A DNA stretch of 64,000 bases from Lewinellaceae bacterium (GTDB lineage Bacteria; Bacteroidota; Bacteroidia; Chitinophagales; Saprospiraceae). The stretch is from NCBI GenBank assembly GCA_020636095.1, contig JACJYN010000004.1, positions 1 to 64,000 on the forward strand. The letters are read 5' to 3'. Position numbers and translations under genes: made by a program. Numbering within the stretch: position 1 is the first letter of the stretch; every line of letters starts with the position of its first letter. This document shows positions 53,180 through 63,026 of the stretch, in pieces. Under the pieces are notes generated by a model, which worked only from the letters and a program-made list of their open reading frames with translations, had not been told where the DNA came from and did not search any database.

Positions 53180-55126
53180 ATGAGAAGTTTTCGACAATTC
53201 ACTCTGTTTTTTGTATTTGTCATTGCATTTGGCAGCCTTGGGGCGCAGCCAAGTTCTGGAGGAACTCCACTGAGTTTTTCGGAAGGCTTCAAGCAAGCTC
53301 ATGGCGAGAAGGCCTTAACGGTGGAGCAAGCTCCGAAGCTGAACCTGAAGCGAATCATTAAAGAGGACGAAGCATTTATTGGCGCGCCGCGCTTTGCCGC
53401 GCCTTTGGCAGTCGATTATAGCCTGGAAAACTCCGGTGAATGGACAGAACTGGAGGATGGCGGCCTGCTCTGGCGCCTGAAGATACAGTCGGAGGGGGCC
53501 CTGGCGCTGGCGGCTTTCTATAAGGATTTATATCTCCCGCCGGGCTCTCAGCTATTCATGTACAGCGAAGACGGCAAGCAGGTGCTGGGCGCCTATACCT
53601 TTCGCAACAACCGTCCTTCCGGCCAGTTTATGACCGGCTTCATCAAAGGGGAAACAGCGATCATAGAATACTACGAACCGGCGCCGGTAAGAGGGCAGGG
53701 GCGCCTTCAGCTGTTCCGCATCGATCACGCCTATCACAAGGAGAACTATCGCGCTGCCGAGCAGCAACTGGAGGAGGCTGCTCGGCTGGGCTTCGGGTTT
53801 GGTACTTCTTTGGCCTGCCATAAAAATGCCAATTGCCCCGAAGGCGATCCCTGGGGCGCGCAAAAACGCAGCGTTTGCCGTATCGTTATGGTTCTGGCGG
53901 AAGGTACGGGGTACTGTAGCGGTACGCTGGTCAATAATACCGATGAAGATGGGACGCCGTATATTCTGAGCGCCTACCATTGCCAGGACGGTTATACGCC
54001 GATGTATGACCTCTGGCGTTTCGACTTTTCTTATCAGTCAGCTGGATGTGCCAATCCAAATGTTGAACCTGTACCCAATTCGGTACTGGGATGCACCCGG
54101 CGGGCCGGAAGGCAGGAGAACGATTTTCTGCTGCTCGAAGCCACTACGGTTATCCCTCCCGCTTACCAGGTTTTTTTCAGTGGCTGGAGCCGGCTGCCGA
54201 ACCCGCCCCAAAATGGTGTTATTTTACATCATCCCAGCGGTGATATCAAGAAGGTGGCGTTGTACAATCAGGCTTCCATATACAATGGTGAGTTGATCTG
54301 GAACTCCACGGTTACCACCCCCGCCAATCACCATTTTCGGGTGCCTTTTAGCGTGGGCACTTTCGAGCCCGGCTCTTCCGGTAGTGGATTGTTCGATCAG
54401 AATGGCAGGATTACCGGCCAGTTGAACGGAGGGCTAAATGACGAATGTGGGCCCGCGACCGGTTTCTTCGGCCGCTTCCGGTTATCCTGGGAGGGAGGGG
54501 GTAGCTCCGATAGCCGCCTGAGAGACTGGCTGGACCCCACGGGCACAGACGTAGATACGCTGGATGGAATGGAACAGCCTCTTCTTGGGTCGGGGGTTGT
54601 TTCAGGAATGGTGACTAATGAGGCCGGGGCGTCTATTCCCGGGGTGGAGGTTTTTCTCAGCGGCCTAATGGAAAGTTCAACCACCACTGGTGCGGATGGT
54701 GTTTATCGGTTCGAAAACGTCCCGTTGGGGGGAGCAGTAGGGCTGGCGTTGCAAAAGACAGACAATTTTCAGAACGGCCTTTCCAATCTCGACCTGATCT
54801 TCATTTCCAAACATATCCTGGGCCTGGACCCGCTGGATACGCCCATCAAAATGATGGCTTCCGATGTGAACGGCTCCAATAGCCTGACTACACTGGATCA
54901 GATCGGCATTCGCAAGGTCATTCTGGGTATTGACCTCGAGTTCAGCGGGCGCCCCGCGTGGCAGTTCTTTCCTGTTGACTTTACTTTTTCCAATCCTGCC
55001 AATCCTTATCAGGATTCTGTACCGGGTATTTTTATGATCAGCAGTTTCACCGAAGATATTCTCGACATGGATTTCATCGGCGTCAAGTCAGGCGATATTG
55101 ACGATAGTGCGGATACGGGGGGGTGA
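53180..55126 (+). CDS. Secreted trypsin-like serine protease with dockerin-like tail
   Basis: The 648-aa protein has a signal peptide (FTLFFVFVIAFGSLGAQ) and a propeptide-like region to ~205. An S1/lysyl-endopeptidase-like domain follows, with catalytic His in YILSAYHCQDG, Asp in ENDFLLLEATT and Ser in FEPGSSGSGLFDQNG. A CarboxypepD_reg-like module comes next (residues ~475-530: SGMVTNEAGASIPGVEVFLSG), then a dockerin-type calcium-binding pair (LDLIFISKHILGLDPL; DVNGSNSLTTLDQIGIRKVILG). No T9SS C-terminal domain is visible. The dockerin-like tail may attach it to a cohesin-type partner. Confidence 0.88.
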   Translation: MRSFRQFTLFFVFVIAFGSLGAQPSSGGTPLSFSEGFKQAHGEKALTVEQAPKLNLKRIIKEDEAFIGAPRFAAPLAVDYSLENSGEWTELEDGGLLWRLKIQSEGALALAAFYKDLYLPPGSQLFMYSEDGKQVLGAYTFRNNRPSGQFMTGFIKGETAIIEYYEPAPVRGQGRLQLFRIDHAYHKENYRAAEQQLEEAARLGFGFGTSLACHKNANCPEGDPWGAQKRSVCRIVMVLAEGTGYCSGTLVNNTDEDGTPYILSAYHCQDGYTPMYDLWRFDFSYQSAGCANPNVEPVPNSVLGCTRRAGRQENDFLLLEATTVIPPAYQVFFSGWSRLPNPPQNGVILHHPSGDIKKVALYNQASIYNGELIWNSTVTTPANHHFRVPFSVGTFEPGSSGSGLFDQNGRITGQLNGGLNDECGPATGFFGRFRLSWEGGGSSDSRLRDWLDPTGTDVDTLDGMEQPLLGSGVVSGMVTNEAGASIPGVEVFLSGLMESSTTTGADGVYRFENVPLGGAVGLALQKTDNFQNGLSNLDLIFISKHILGLDPLDTPIKMMASDVNGSNSLTTLDQIGIRKVILGIDLEFSGRPAWQFFPVDFTFSNPANPYQDSVPGIFMISSFTEDILDMDFIGVKSGDIDDSADTGG

Positions 55127-55400
55127 GTTTGGGTTCGTTTATTCGGTAATCGGGAGTCTAGTGTTGGATAGTTGTCTGTTGTTCGTTGCCGGGTGCTCAT
55201 TGCGCCGTACCCAAGTTCGTTGGCGGCCAACAGGCCAGCACAACTCACAACGATTAACTGACAACGAAGAACGGCCAGTTTGTCCAACCATATACGGATA
55301 CCCTATTCTGAAAAAGGCCCCTTGATTTTCAGGAATTTGCGAGCAGCGAATTGCGAATAGTCCCAACTGTTTAGGGGTGAACCAGCCGTCAATCAACGAA
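55127..55400. other. Gap with heptad-like inverted repeats
   Basis: No gene. The stretch about 55165-55275 has related GTTGTC/GACAAC and CGTTG/CAACG units in opposite orientation, forming an imperfect hairpin similar in style to the miniature element at 4474. Confidence 0.4.
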
Positions 55401-55574
55401 TCACGAATCCCCTCTCAACTCATCGATTTGCTTCTGTACCTCCTCTGCCTCCGCTACTTTAGCGGCGTAAGCCTTGATGTCTCCACCGCGCTGTATGCGC
55501 ATGGCCTCTTCCATCAGTTGGAGGTATTGCTTTTCCAGTTTCTTGACGGGGTCTTTTTTGAATAATCCAAACAT
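55401..55574 (-). CDS. DUF6435-family small protein
   Basis: The 57-aa protein begins MFGLFKKDPVKKLEKQYLQL, then MEEAMRIQRGGDIKAYAAKV and AEAEEVQKQIDELRGDS. The FGLFKKDPxKKLEKxY start and the helical RSGDIxxYAxKxAEAEE core match DUF6435, a short cytosolic protein found in many marine Bacteroidota and Gammaproteobacteria with no known role. ATG at 55574, stop at 55401. Confidence 0.82.
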   Translation of the reverse strand: MFGLFKKDPVKKLEKQYLQLMEEAMRIQRGGDIKAYAAKVAEAEEVQKQIDELRGDS

Positions 55575-55761
55575 AGTTGTAATGATTTAGTTACGGAGGC
55601 GTAACAAAGGGAAAGGAGGAAAGTTTAGAAAGGGAAAGGGAGCGTGTTCAACGTTTAACTGGCTCGTGAGACTGATGAACAGTAGTATGCCAAAAAGCAA
55701 CTCTTGCCCCTTTTACTTGTCTCTTTCTAAATAAATTAGCCTAAACCTCACACCTGACAGT

Positions 55762-57282
55762 ATGATTAAGAACTACCTCCGCATCGCCCTGCGCAGCTTA
55801 CTCAAGCATAAATTTTACAGCTTCATCCACATTGTCGGGTTGGCCATCGGCATGTCGGTTTTTTGCTGATAGCCCAGTACGTCCGTTTTGAACGGAGCTA
55901 TGAGCATTTCATTCCCGGTGCGGAGAATATCTACCGTGTGACACTAGAGCAATACCTCAATGGAGAGCTGCAGATTGCCAGTGCGGAGAATTACCCGGGG
56001 GTAGGGCCGGCCCTGCTGCAGGAGTTGCCGGAGGTTACCGGTTTTGCCCGTTTGTACAATCTGGGGTACAAAAATAACGTCATCATCACCAATGAAAATG
56101 CCCAGCCGGAGCCGGTGGCCTTCAAGCATAGGAAGTTCTTGTACGCAGATTCCTCCTTTCTGCCGATGATGGGGTATGCGCTGGTGGCCGGCGATCCGGT
56201 AACGGCATTGGCGGAGCCACTGAAGGCCGTCATCTCCGAGAAGTACGCGAAATTATACTTTGGAGCAGAGAACCCCATAGGGCAATCGTTGCGCCTGCAG
56301 GATGATGATTACAACGACGAGCTGGTTACTGTGACGGGCGTTTTCAAAGACCTGCCACTCAATACGCATCTGAAATTTGAGGTTCTGTTTTCTTACAAAA
56401 CCCTTTACGGGCGATTTGAGCAAGCGCCGGAACGATATGGGCAAAGCTGGCGGCGCAAGGATATGTACACCTTCATCAGGGTGGAGCCAGGAACCGATCC
56501 GGAGATGCTCGAAGCCAAGTTCCCTGCCATTGTAGATCAGTATAAGCCTGATCTGAAAGAGCAGAACCGAAAGGATCTGCTGGGGTTGCAACCCCTGAGG
56601 GCCATCCACCTGACGTCCGACCTTGCCGAAGAGGTGGAGCCCAACGGCGACGGGCGGATTGTCTTGTTTATGAGCCTGATCGGGTTGTTCGTTATACTTA
56701 TTGCCTGGATCAACTACATCAACCTCTCCACCGCCCGGGCTATCGAAAGAGCTAAAGAAGTCGGTATTCGGAAAGTGTCAGGCGCTTTGAAAGGGCAGTT
56801 GGTCCGGCAGTTTTTGGTAGAGGCAACTTTAGTAAATTTGATAGCTCTTGTACTAACCTCTGGGCATGAGTATCGATCAGGTTTTAGTAGTGGAACGGCC
56901 TGGTATTTCGGAGCGGGACAGGCAAGCCTACATACAACGGCGAGTTTTATTCCATGCGAATACAAACCAAACGCCTTCCTCAAACGCTGGCGCATGTTGA
57001 AAAATCCTGGGACACAGCTTTTCCCGGCAACCCTTTCGAGCACTTCTTCCTCGATGACTTTTTCAACCGACAATATGAGAACGAACGTAAATTCGGCAAC
57101 AAGTTCTGGGTGCCTCCATAACAGGGATCATAGGTTTGCTCTCACGGGATATTCTGAAACTTGTACTGCTGGCTATTGGAATGGCATTTCCTCTGGCATG
57201 GTGGGTGATGAACCGGTGGCTGCAAGGGTTCGCCTACCGTATTGACATTGGATGGCAGGTGTTTGCCCTTGCTTTTGGTTAG
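55762..57282 (+). pseudogene. FtsX/MacB-type ABC transporter permease, decayed
   Basis: The start MIKNYLRIALRSLLKHKFYS is a classic MacB-like permease N-terminus. A missing T in the T6 run at 55859-55864 shifts the frame after GMSV. The next frame (55863 on) gives the periplasmic domain (YRVTLEQYLNGELQ ... RAIHLTSDLAEEVEPNGDG) and helix VLFMSLIGLFVILIAWINYINL, then stops making sense at ~56865. Short pieces of the second half follow in other frames: DQVLVVERPGISERDRQAY, WDTAFPGNPFEHFFLDDFFN and LSRDILKLVLLAIGMAFPLAWW, ending at TAG 57280. Several deletions and frameshifts show a dead gene; the intact form would be ~790 aa. Confidence 0.88.
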
Positions 57283-57377
57283 CCAATTTGACACAACCCG
57301 GCTGGATTTTAATCAAAACAAGAAAAATCAGGTCTTTGCACAAGGTTCCCAAATACTTTATCAACGCCTGGAACGCA

Positions 57378-57409
57378 GGCTTAGTAAGTTTCTAGAAACT
57401 TACCAAGCC
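57378..57409. terminator. Palindrome after sucC
   Basis: GGCTT-A-GTAAGTTTC / GAAACTTAC-C-AAGCC forms a long stem immediately past the sucC stop (minus strand) and the decayed permease. No strong T-run, so terminator function is likely but not certain. Confidence 0.5.
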
Positions 57410-57426
57410 TACGCAAGCTTTTTCTT

Positions 57427-58629
<1,203 letters not shown>

Positions 58630-58800
58630 CGTTTTGTGTAAGGTTGGTGAAGAAACGCCCCAAAAGTAATGGATTTTTACTAGCGCTCTAAATTTTTGCC
58701 CTGGTAAATAAGAAGGTTTTGGGGCTTGACTTAAGCCGGGGCGTTAATTTTGCGAAATTTCGCTAATTTGATTATTTTGTGCTGAATTAACCCTCCTTAT

Positions 58801-59715
58801 ATGGCAAATATCATTCACTACGCAATTCCCGGTTTCATCATTCTGCTTCTGGTGGAAGTAGGGATTGCCGCGAAAGAAAACAAAGGCTGGTTTGAGGCGA
58901 AGGATACCTTCAGCAGCCTGTCTATGGGCATTGGCAACGTCCTGATCGGCTTGTTTTCCAAGGGTATTGTCCTCGGGGCTTTTGCGTTTCTCTACCAGTA
59001 CCGGATTTTTGAACTCGGCTTTCAGTGGTGGGTGTGGGCGTTGCTTTTCTTTGCCGAGGACTTCAGCTATTACTGGTTTCACCGGGTTAGCCACAGCAGC
59101 CGTTATTTCTGGGCTTCCCATGTAGTGCATCATTCGTCTCAGCACTACAACCTGGGCACCGCTCTGCGGCAGACCTGGACGGGCGACCTGTCCGGCGGGT
59201 TTGTTTTCTGGTTGTGGCTGCCGCTGATCGGCTTTCATCCGGCGATGATCTTTACCATGCAGGCCATCAGCCTGTTGTACCAGTTCTGGATACATACCGA
59301 GGCGATCGGGAAACTGCCTTATGCTTTCGAACTGGTTTTCAATACACCTTCTCACCACCGGGTCCACCACTCTTCGGATATTAAATATCTGGACAAGAAC
59401 CACGCAGGTATTCTTGTTATCTGGGACCGCTTCTTCGGCACCTTCCAGGAAGAAGAAGAGCATCCCACTTACGGGTTGACCAAAAATATCCATACCTATA
59501 ATCCTTTCCGCATCGCCTTTAATGAATGGGGGCAACTATTGAAAGACGTGAGCAGAGCGCCTTCGCTTCGGGTAGCCGCCGGTTACCTTTTCGGCCCGCC
59601 CGGCTGGAGCCACGATGGGTCGCGGCAGACGACGGCTCAACTGAGAGAACAATTCAAGCAAAAGCAGGCTAAGCAACCCAACCAAGTTGCCCGGCCCACA
59701 AAAGAACAAGTCTAA
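58801..59715 (+). CDS. Membrane fatty-acid hydroxylase/sterol desaturase family protein
   Basis: The 304-aa integral-membrane di-iron oxygenase has helices at ~5-22, 40-65 and 72-90. The histidine clusters are WFHRVSHSS (HxxxH), ASHVVHHSSQHYN (HxxHH plus H) and NTPSHHRVHHSSD (HxxHH). The family hydroxylates or desaturates lipids such as sterols, alkylglycerols and sphingolipids; in Bacteroidota, sulfonolipid or ornithine-lipid hydroxylation is plausible. It overlaps the next hotdog gene by one base (TAATG). Confidence 0.88.
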   Translation: MANIIHYAIPGFIILLLVEVGIAAKENKGWFEAKDTFSSLSMGIGNVLIGLFSKGIVLGAFAFLYQYRIFELGFQWWVWALLFFAEDFSYYWFHRVSHSSRYFWASHVVHHSSQHYNLGTALRQTWTGDLSGGFVFWLWLPLIGFHPAMIFTMQAISLLYQFWIHTEAIGKLPYAFELVFNTPSHHRVHHSSDIKYLDKNHAGILVIWDRFFGTFQEEEEHPTYGLTKNIHTYNPFRIAFNEWGQLLKDVSRAPSLRVAAGYLFGPPGWSHDGSRQTTAQLREQFKQKQAKQPNQVARPTKEQV

Positions 59716-60236
59716 TGACGTCCAAAAGCACTGCTGTTCCCCGTTTTGACGCGAAAGCGCCCGGGCTCCTTTCCTTTATCCGGAACCTGAGCACACCCTG
59801 GAAAATGCGCATGTTTTTTTTGCAAAAGTTGCCTTCCTGCTGGTTTTGGGGCGTTCGGATTCGCGAGGTAACCCCGAACCGTTGCCAGGTCACCATTCCC
59901 TACAGTTGGTGGACGCAGAATCCCTTCCGGTCTACTTACTTCGCAGCTCTGGCCGGCGCGGCGGAGTTGTCAACCGGGGCTCTGGCGATGATCGCCCTGC
60001 ACGGCCGTGGCCGCATCTCGATGCTGGTCACCGGGCTGGAGGGCCAGTTTGTGAAGAAGGCCGATTCGCTGACCACTTTCACCTGTGAGCAGGGGGAGGC
60101 TATTCAGGAGGCCGTTCAGCTGGCTATTGATTCCGGAGAGGGCCAAACGGCTCGAATCCTGACCATTGGTAGAAATGGGGCAGGGGAGGAGGCCTGCCGG
60201 TTTTGGCTGACCTGGTCGTTTAAGGCAAAGAGGTAG
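59715..60236 (+). CDS. DUF4442 hotdog-fold thioesterase-like protein
   Basis: The 173-aa protein shows DUF4442/PaaI features: RVTPNRCQVTIPYSWWTQNPFRSTYFAAL in close variant form (VTPNRCQVTIPY), AAELSTGALAMIAL and LVTGLEGQFVKKADSLTTFTCE. Relatives are acyl-CoA thioesterase-like. Its ATG overlaps the hydroxylase stop, so both probably act on the same acyl or lipid pathway. Confidence 0.85.
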   Translation: MTSKSTAVPRFDAKAPGLLSFIRNLSTPWKMRMFFLQKLPSCWFWGVRIREVTPNRCQVTIPYSWWTQNPFRSTYFAALAGAAELSTGALAMIALHGRGRISMLVTGLEGQFVKKADSLTTFTCEQGEAIQEAVQLAIDSGEGQTARILTIGRNGAGEEACRFWLTWSFKAKR

Positions 60237-60563
60237 GATAGGATAGGAGTGTGTCAATGTGGAAACGTGTAAGCGCCTCACCCAACCCCCTATCCCTCAG
60301 CCGATTACCTGCCAAAATGTCACGATTTGTTAAAGAAGTTTTAAAGCCCTCCCTGGTTGCCACCCTGGCATTTTCTTTGATTGTTTTAGAGTAGTCAGGA
60401 ATGATTAACCCAAGTTCGGCCGGGAGCCCCCAACTTCGGCGGGCGAGGCCGGCGGTACCCGGCGGTTCGACGCCTCCCTGCGTGAGGAAGTTCTCCGCGT
60501 GCGCGAACACCGGTTAACTCCCCTGGCCAACCCTTTTTACAAAAACAAAAACTCATTACAGCT
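60237..60563 (+). other. Leader region of the degP-like gene
   Basis: The 327-bp gap contains a TGCCA-AAA-TGTCA palindrome, a GG-N10-GA element (see the promoter entry) and a GC-rich stretch with GCCGGCGGTACCC and inverted AACTTCGGC/GCCGAACTT-like pieces at 60410-60480. No gene is seen. Confidence 0.5.
60309..60380 (+). promoter_or_regulatory. Possible sigma-54-type stress promoter with upstream palindrome
   Basis: TGGCATTTTCTTTGA (60366-60380) resembles the sigma-54 -24/-12 element (GG, ten bases, then GA instead of GC). Forty-odd bases upstream, CTGCCAAAATGTCACG (60309-60324) is an imperfect palindrome of the TGnCA-n3-TGnCA kind that could bind an enhancer protein. Motif seen; function inferred. 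Confidence 0.4.
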
Positions 60564-62075
60564 ATGAAAAGGACGCTTTTATATTCCGCGCTGGTGGCGT
60601 TCCTGGTGACAGCGACAACGCTCGGCGTTTTCTCCTGGTTCCAACAAAATAACCGAACCGTAAAGATCGAACACATTGACGGAACTGCCGCGAAAGGCGT
60701 TGCCTGGACGGTAGATGAAGACGGATCCGTCGTGCCGCTCGATTTCACCAAAACTGCCGAAGAGGTGGTCAAGGCAGTCGTACACATTAAATCTACCCAA
60801 TCTGTTTCCGGCAGAGAGGGCGGCCCTCAGGATTTCCGGCAGCTGCCCGACCCCTTCCGGGAGTTCTTCGGCGACCCGGAAGGGAACCCCTTCTATCGCA
60901 GCCCGCGCGGCAACGGCCCGCAGATGCGTGTCGGAACTGGTTCCGGGGTAATGATCAATGAAGACGGTTATATCGTAACCAACAACCACGTCGTGGCTGA
61001 TGCCGACGACCTGGAAGTGACCCTGTATGACAACCGCAACTTCAAGGCAACCGTGATCGGCACAGACCCCAGCACCGACCTGGCGCTGATCCGGATCAAG
61101 GCCCAGGGCCTGCCGACGCTGCCATTGGTTAATTCCGATAATGTCAAAGTAGGGGAGTGGGTGCTGGCCGTCGGCAACCCCATGGGGCTGAACTCCACCG
61201 TAACCGCCGGTATTGTCAGCGCTAAAGCGCGCAACATCAATATCCTGCGGGAACAATTTGCTGTGGAGAGCTTCATACAAACGGACGCTGCGATCAACCC
61301 GGGTAACAGCGGGGGCGCCCTGGTCAACCTGCAGGGAGGGTTGGTCGGTATCAATACCGCCATTGCCAGCCCGACCGGCGCCTACACCGGCTACGGTTTT
61401 GCCGTGCCCGCCAACATCGTCAGCAAAGTGGTGGAAGACCTGTTGCAGTACGGCGTCGTCCAGCGCGGTGTACTGGGCGTAATGATCCGCTCGGTAGATG
61501 GCAGCCTGGCTAAAGAAAAAGGCCTGGATGTAACCAGAGGCGCTTATGTAGACAGCCTGCTGGAGAATAGCGCCGCCGCCGCCGCCGGTATCCGGGCAGG
61601 AGATGTCGTGGTGGAAGTAGCCGGCAGAACCATTCAGTCTTCTTCTGAACTACAGGAGATGATCGCCCGCTACCGCCCCGGCGATAAGGTGGCTGTTAAA
61701 GTGGACCGCGAAGGTAAAACGAAGTCTTTTGAGGTGGTGCTGAACAACCGGCAGGGCAGCACGGCGCTGGTGGAGAAACCCAAGCAGCAGGATGCCCTGA
61801 GCATGCTGGGCGCAGAGTTCGAAACCCTCAGCAGCGATGCGGCCCGCAAACTGGATATCGTGGGGGGCGTAAAGGTTACCAAACTGTATGCCGGCAAGTT
61901 GCGCCATTATACCGATATGCGCGAGGGCTTCATCATCACCCAGGCCGATGGCCGCAAGGTGACAAGCGTTGAAGAACTGGCCGAGGCGCTGGAAGGCAAG
62001 TCCGGCGGCGTCATGCTGGAAGGTATATACGAGGACGTTCCGGGGGTCCGGTACTATGCCTTTGGCATGCAGTAA
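60564..62075 (+). CDS. degP: DegP/HtrA-family periplasmic serine protease
   Basis: The 503-aa protein has a signal anchor (residues 3-25) and a protease domain with triad H142 (YIVTNNHVV), D172 (STDLALIRI) and S249 (AINPGNSGGALVN). Two PDZ domains lie at ~290-385 (GVLGVMIRSVDG ... SAAAAAGIRAGDVVVEV) and ~405-500. It degrades or chaperones misfolded envelope proteins. The setting between envelope-lipid genes and a strong terminator (62111) makes it a single-gene unit with a stress-type leader. Confidence 0.95.
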   Translation: MKRTLLYSALVAFLVTATTLGVFSWFQQNNRTVKIEHIDGTAAKGVAWTVDEDGSVVPLDFTKTAEEVVKAVVHIKSTQSVSGREGGPQDFRQLPDPFREFFGDPEGNPFYRSPRGNGPQMRVGTGSGVMINEDGYIVTNNHVVADADDLEVTLYDNRNFKATVIGTDPSTDLALIRIKAQGLPTLPLVNSDNVKVGEWVLAVGNPMGLNSTVTAGIVSAKARNINILREQFAVESFIQTDAAINPGNSGGALVNLQGGLVGINTAIASPTGAYTGYGFAVPANIVSKVVEDLLQYGVVQRGVLGVMIRSVDGSLAKEKGLDVTRGAYVDSLLENSAAAAAGIRAGDVVVEVAGRTIQSSSELQEMIARYRPGDKVAVKVDREGKTKSFEVVLNNRQGSTALVEKPKQQDALSMLGAEFETLSSDAARKLDIVGGVKVTKLYAGKLRHYTDMREGFIITQADGRKVTSVEELAEALEGKSGGVMLEGIYEDVPGVRYYAFGMQ

Positions 62076-62110
62076 AGGATGGCGCCATCCCCAAGCCTTT
62101 TTGTTGAAAA

Positions 62111-62147
62111 AATGGCCGGGTGCTTGCAGAGCCCCGGCCATTTTTTT
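62111..62147 (+). terminator. Rho-independent terminator of degP
   Basis: AATGGCCGGG...CCCGGCCATT stem with inner GCT/AGC pairing and seven T at 62141-62147, 35 bp after the stop codon. Confidence 0.9.
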
Positions 62148-62238
62148 AAGCGCCGGTAGTGGATTTGGATCATGGAGCATGGCGTCATTGTAGATGAAAT
62201 GAGGGTGTGTCGACCGATTGTTGAATTTTGGACAAACG

Positions 62239-62997
62239 CTAAGTCCTCAAATAAGAAGCTCCATTGATATCCAAAATACAACCCGTGGTAAAAGCGGACT
62301 GCCCGGAAGCCAGAAAAAGAATGCAGTAGGCGACCTCCTCGGGCTTGGCTACCCGGCCGGTTGGGCTTTGCCGGCGAATGGCATCTCCCGCTTCGCTGGC
62401 CAGCAGTTCAAGGGCCATATCCGTTTCTACAAAACCAGGCGCCACCGTACCCACAAAAATGTGGTGCGGCGCCAGCGCCTGCGCCAGAGATTGCCCCATA
62501 GCGTTCATGCCTGCCTTGGAAGCTCCGTAGGCCGGCTGTTCCGGCTCTCCCCGAAAAGCGCCGCGGGAGGAGACGTTGACAATGCGCCCGCCACCCTGCC
62601 GGATCATGTGTTGAGCCGCGCAGTAACAGGCATTGGCGGCGCCCAGGAGGTTGGCGTCCAGGGTGCGCCTCCAGCTTTCCTGCCATTCTTCATAACTACA
62701 TTGATCAATTGGGTGCGCTTCGAATATGCCGGCATTATTGACCAATATATCTAACCTGCCGAATTCCCGAATGACGGTATCTATCATCTGTTGTACGACC
62801 ATCGGGCGGCTGATGTCCGCCTGGATGGGCAAATGGCCTTCCCCTTCGAGCAGCTCCATCGCCTCCAGCGCCGCTTGCTTATCGCTGCGGAAGTTGATGG
62901 CGACCCTGGCGCCTCTTTGAGCGAAGGCTACCGCCGCCGCGCGCCCGATTCCACGAGAGCCCCCAGTAATCAGTACTGTTTTTCCTGTAAAATCCAT
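62239..62997 (-). CDS. Short-chain dehydrogenase/reductase (FabG-like)
   Basis: The 252-aa Rossmann NAD(P)-dependent oxidoreductase starts at 62997 with GKTVLITGGSRGIGRAAAVAFA (TGxxxGxG). It has NNAG in LDILVNNAGIFE and the catalytic Ser-Tyr-Lys in NVSSRGAFRGEPEQPAYGASKAG. A start at 63030 would add eleven residues and overlap the aminopeptidase stop region. FabG-type 3-oxoacyl reductases and other SDRs cannot be separated by eye. It follows the M1 aminopeptidase by 29 bp on the same strand. Confidence 0.88.
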   Translation of the reverse strand: MDFTGKTVLITGGSRGIGRAAAVAFAQRGARVAINFRSDKQAALEAMELLEGEGHLPIQADISRPMVVQQMIDTVIREFGRLDILVNNAGIFEAHPIDQCSYEEWQESWRRTLDANLLGAANACYCAAQHMIRQGGGRIVNVSSRGAFRGEPEQPAYGASKAGMNAMGQSLAQALAPHHIFVGTVAPGFVETDMALELLASEAGDAIRRQSPTGRVAKPEEVAYCILFLASGQSAFTTGCILDINGASYLRT

Positions 62998-63026
62998 ACC
63001 ATTCCTATTTAAGTACTTATTTACTG

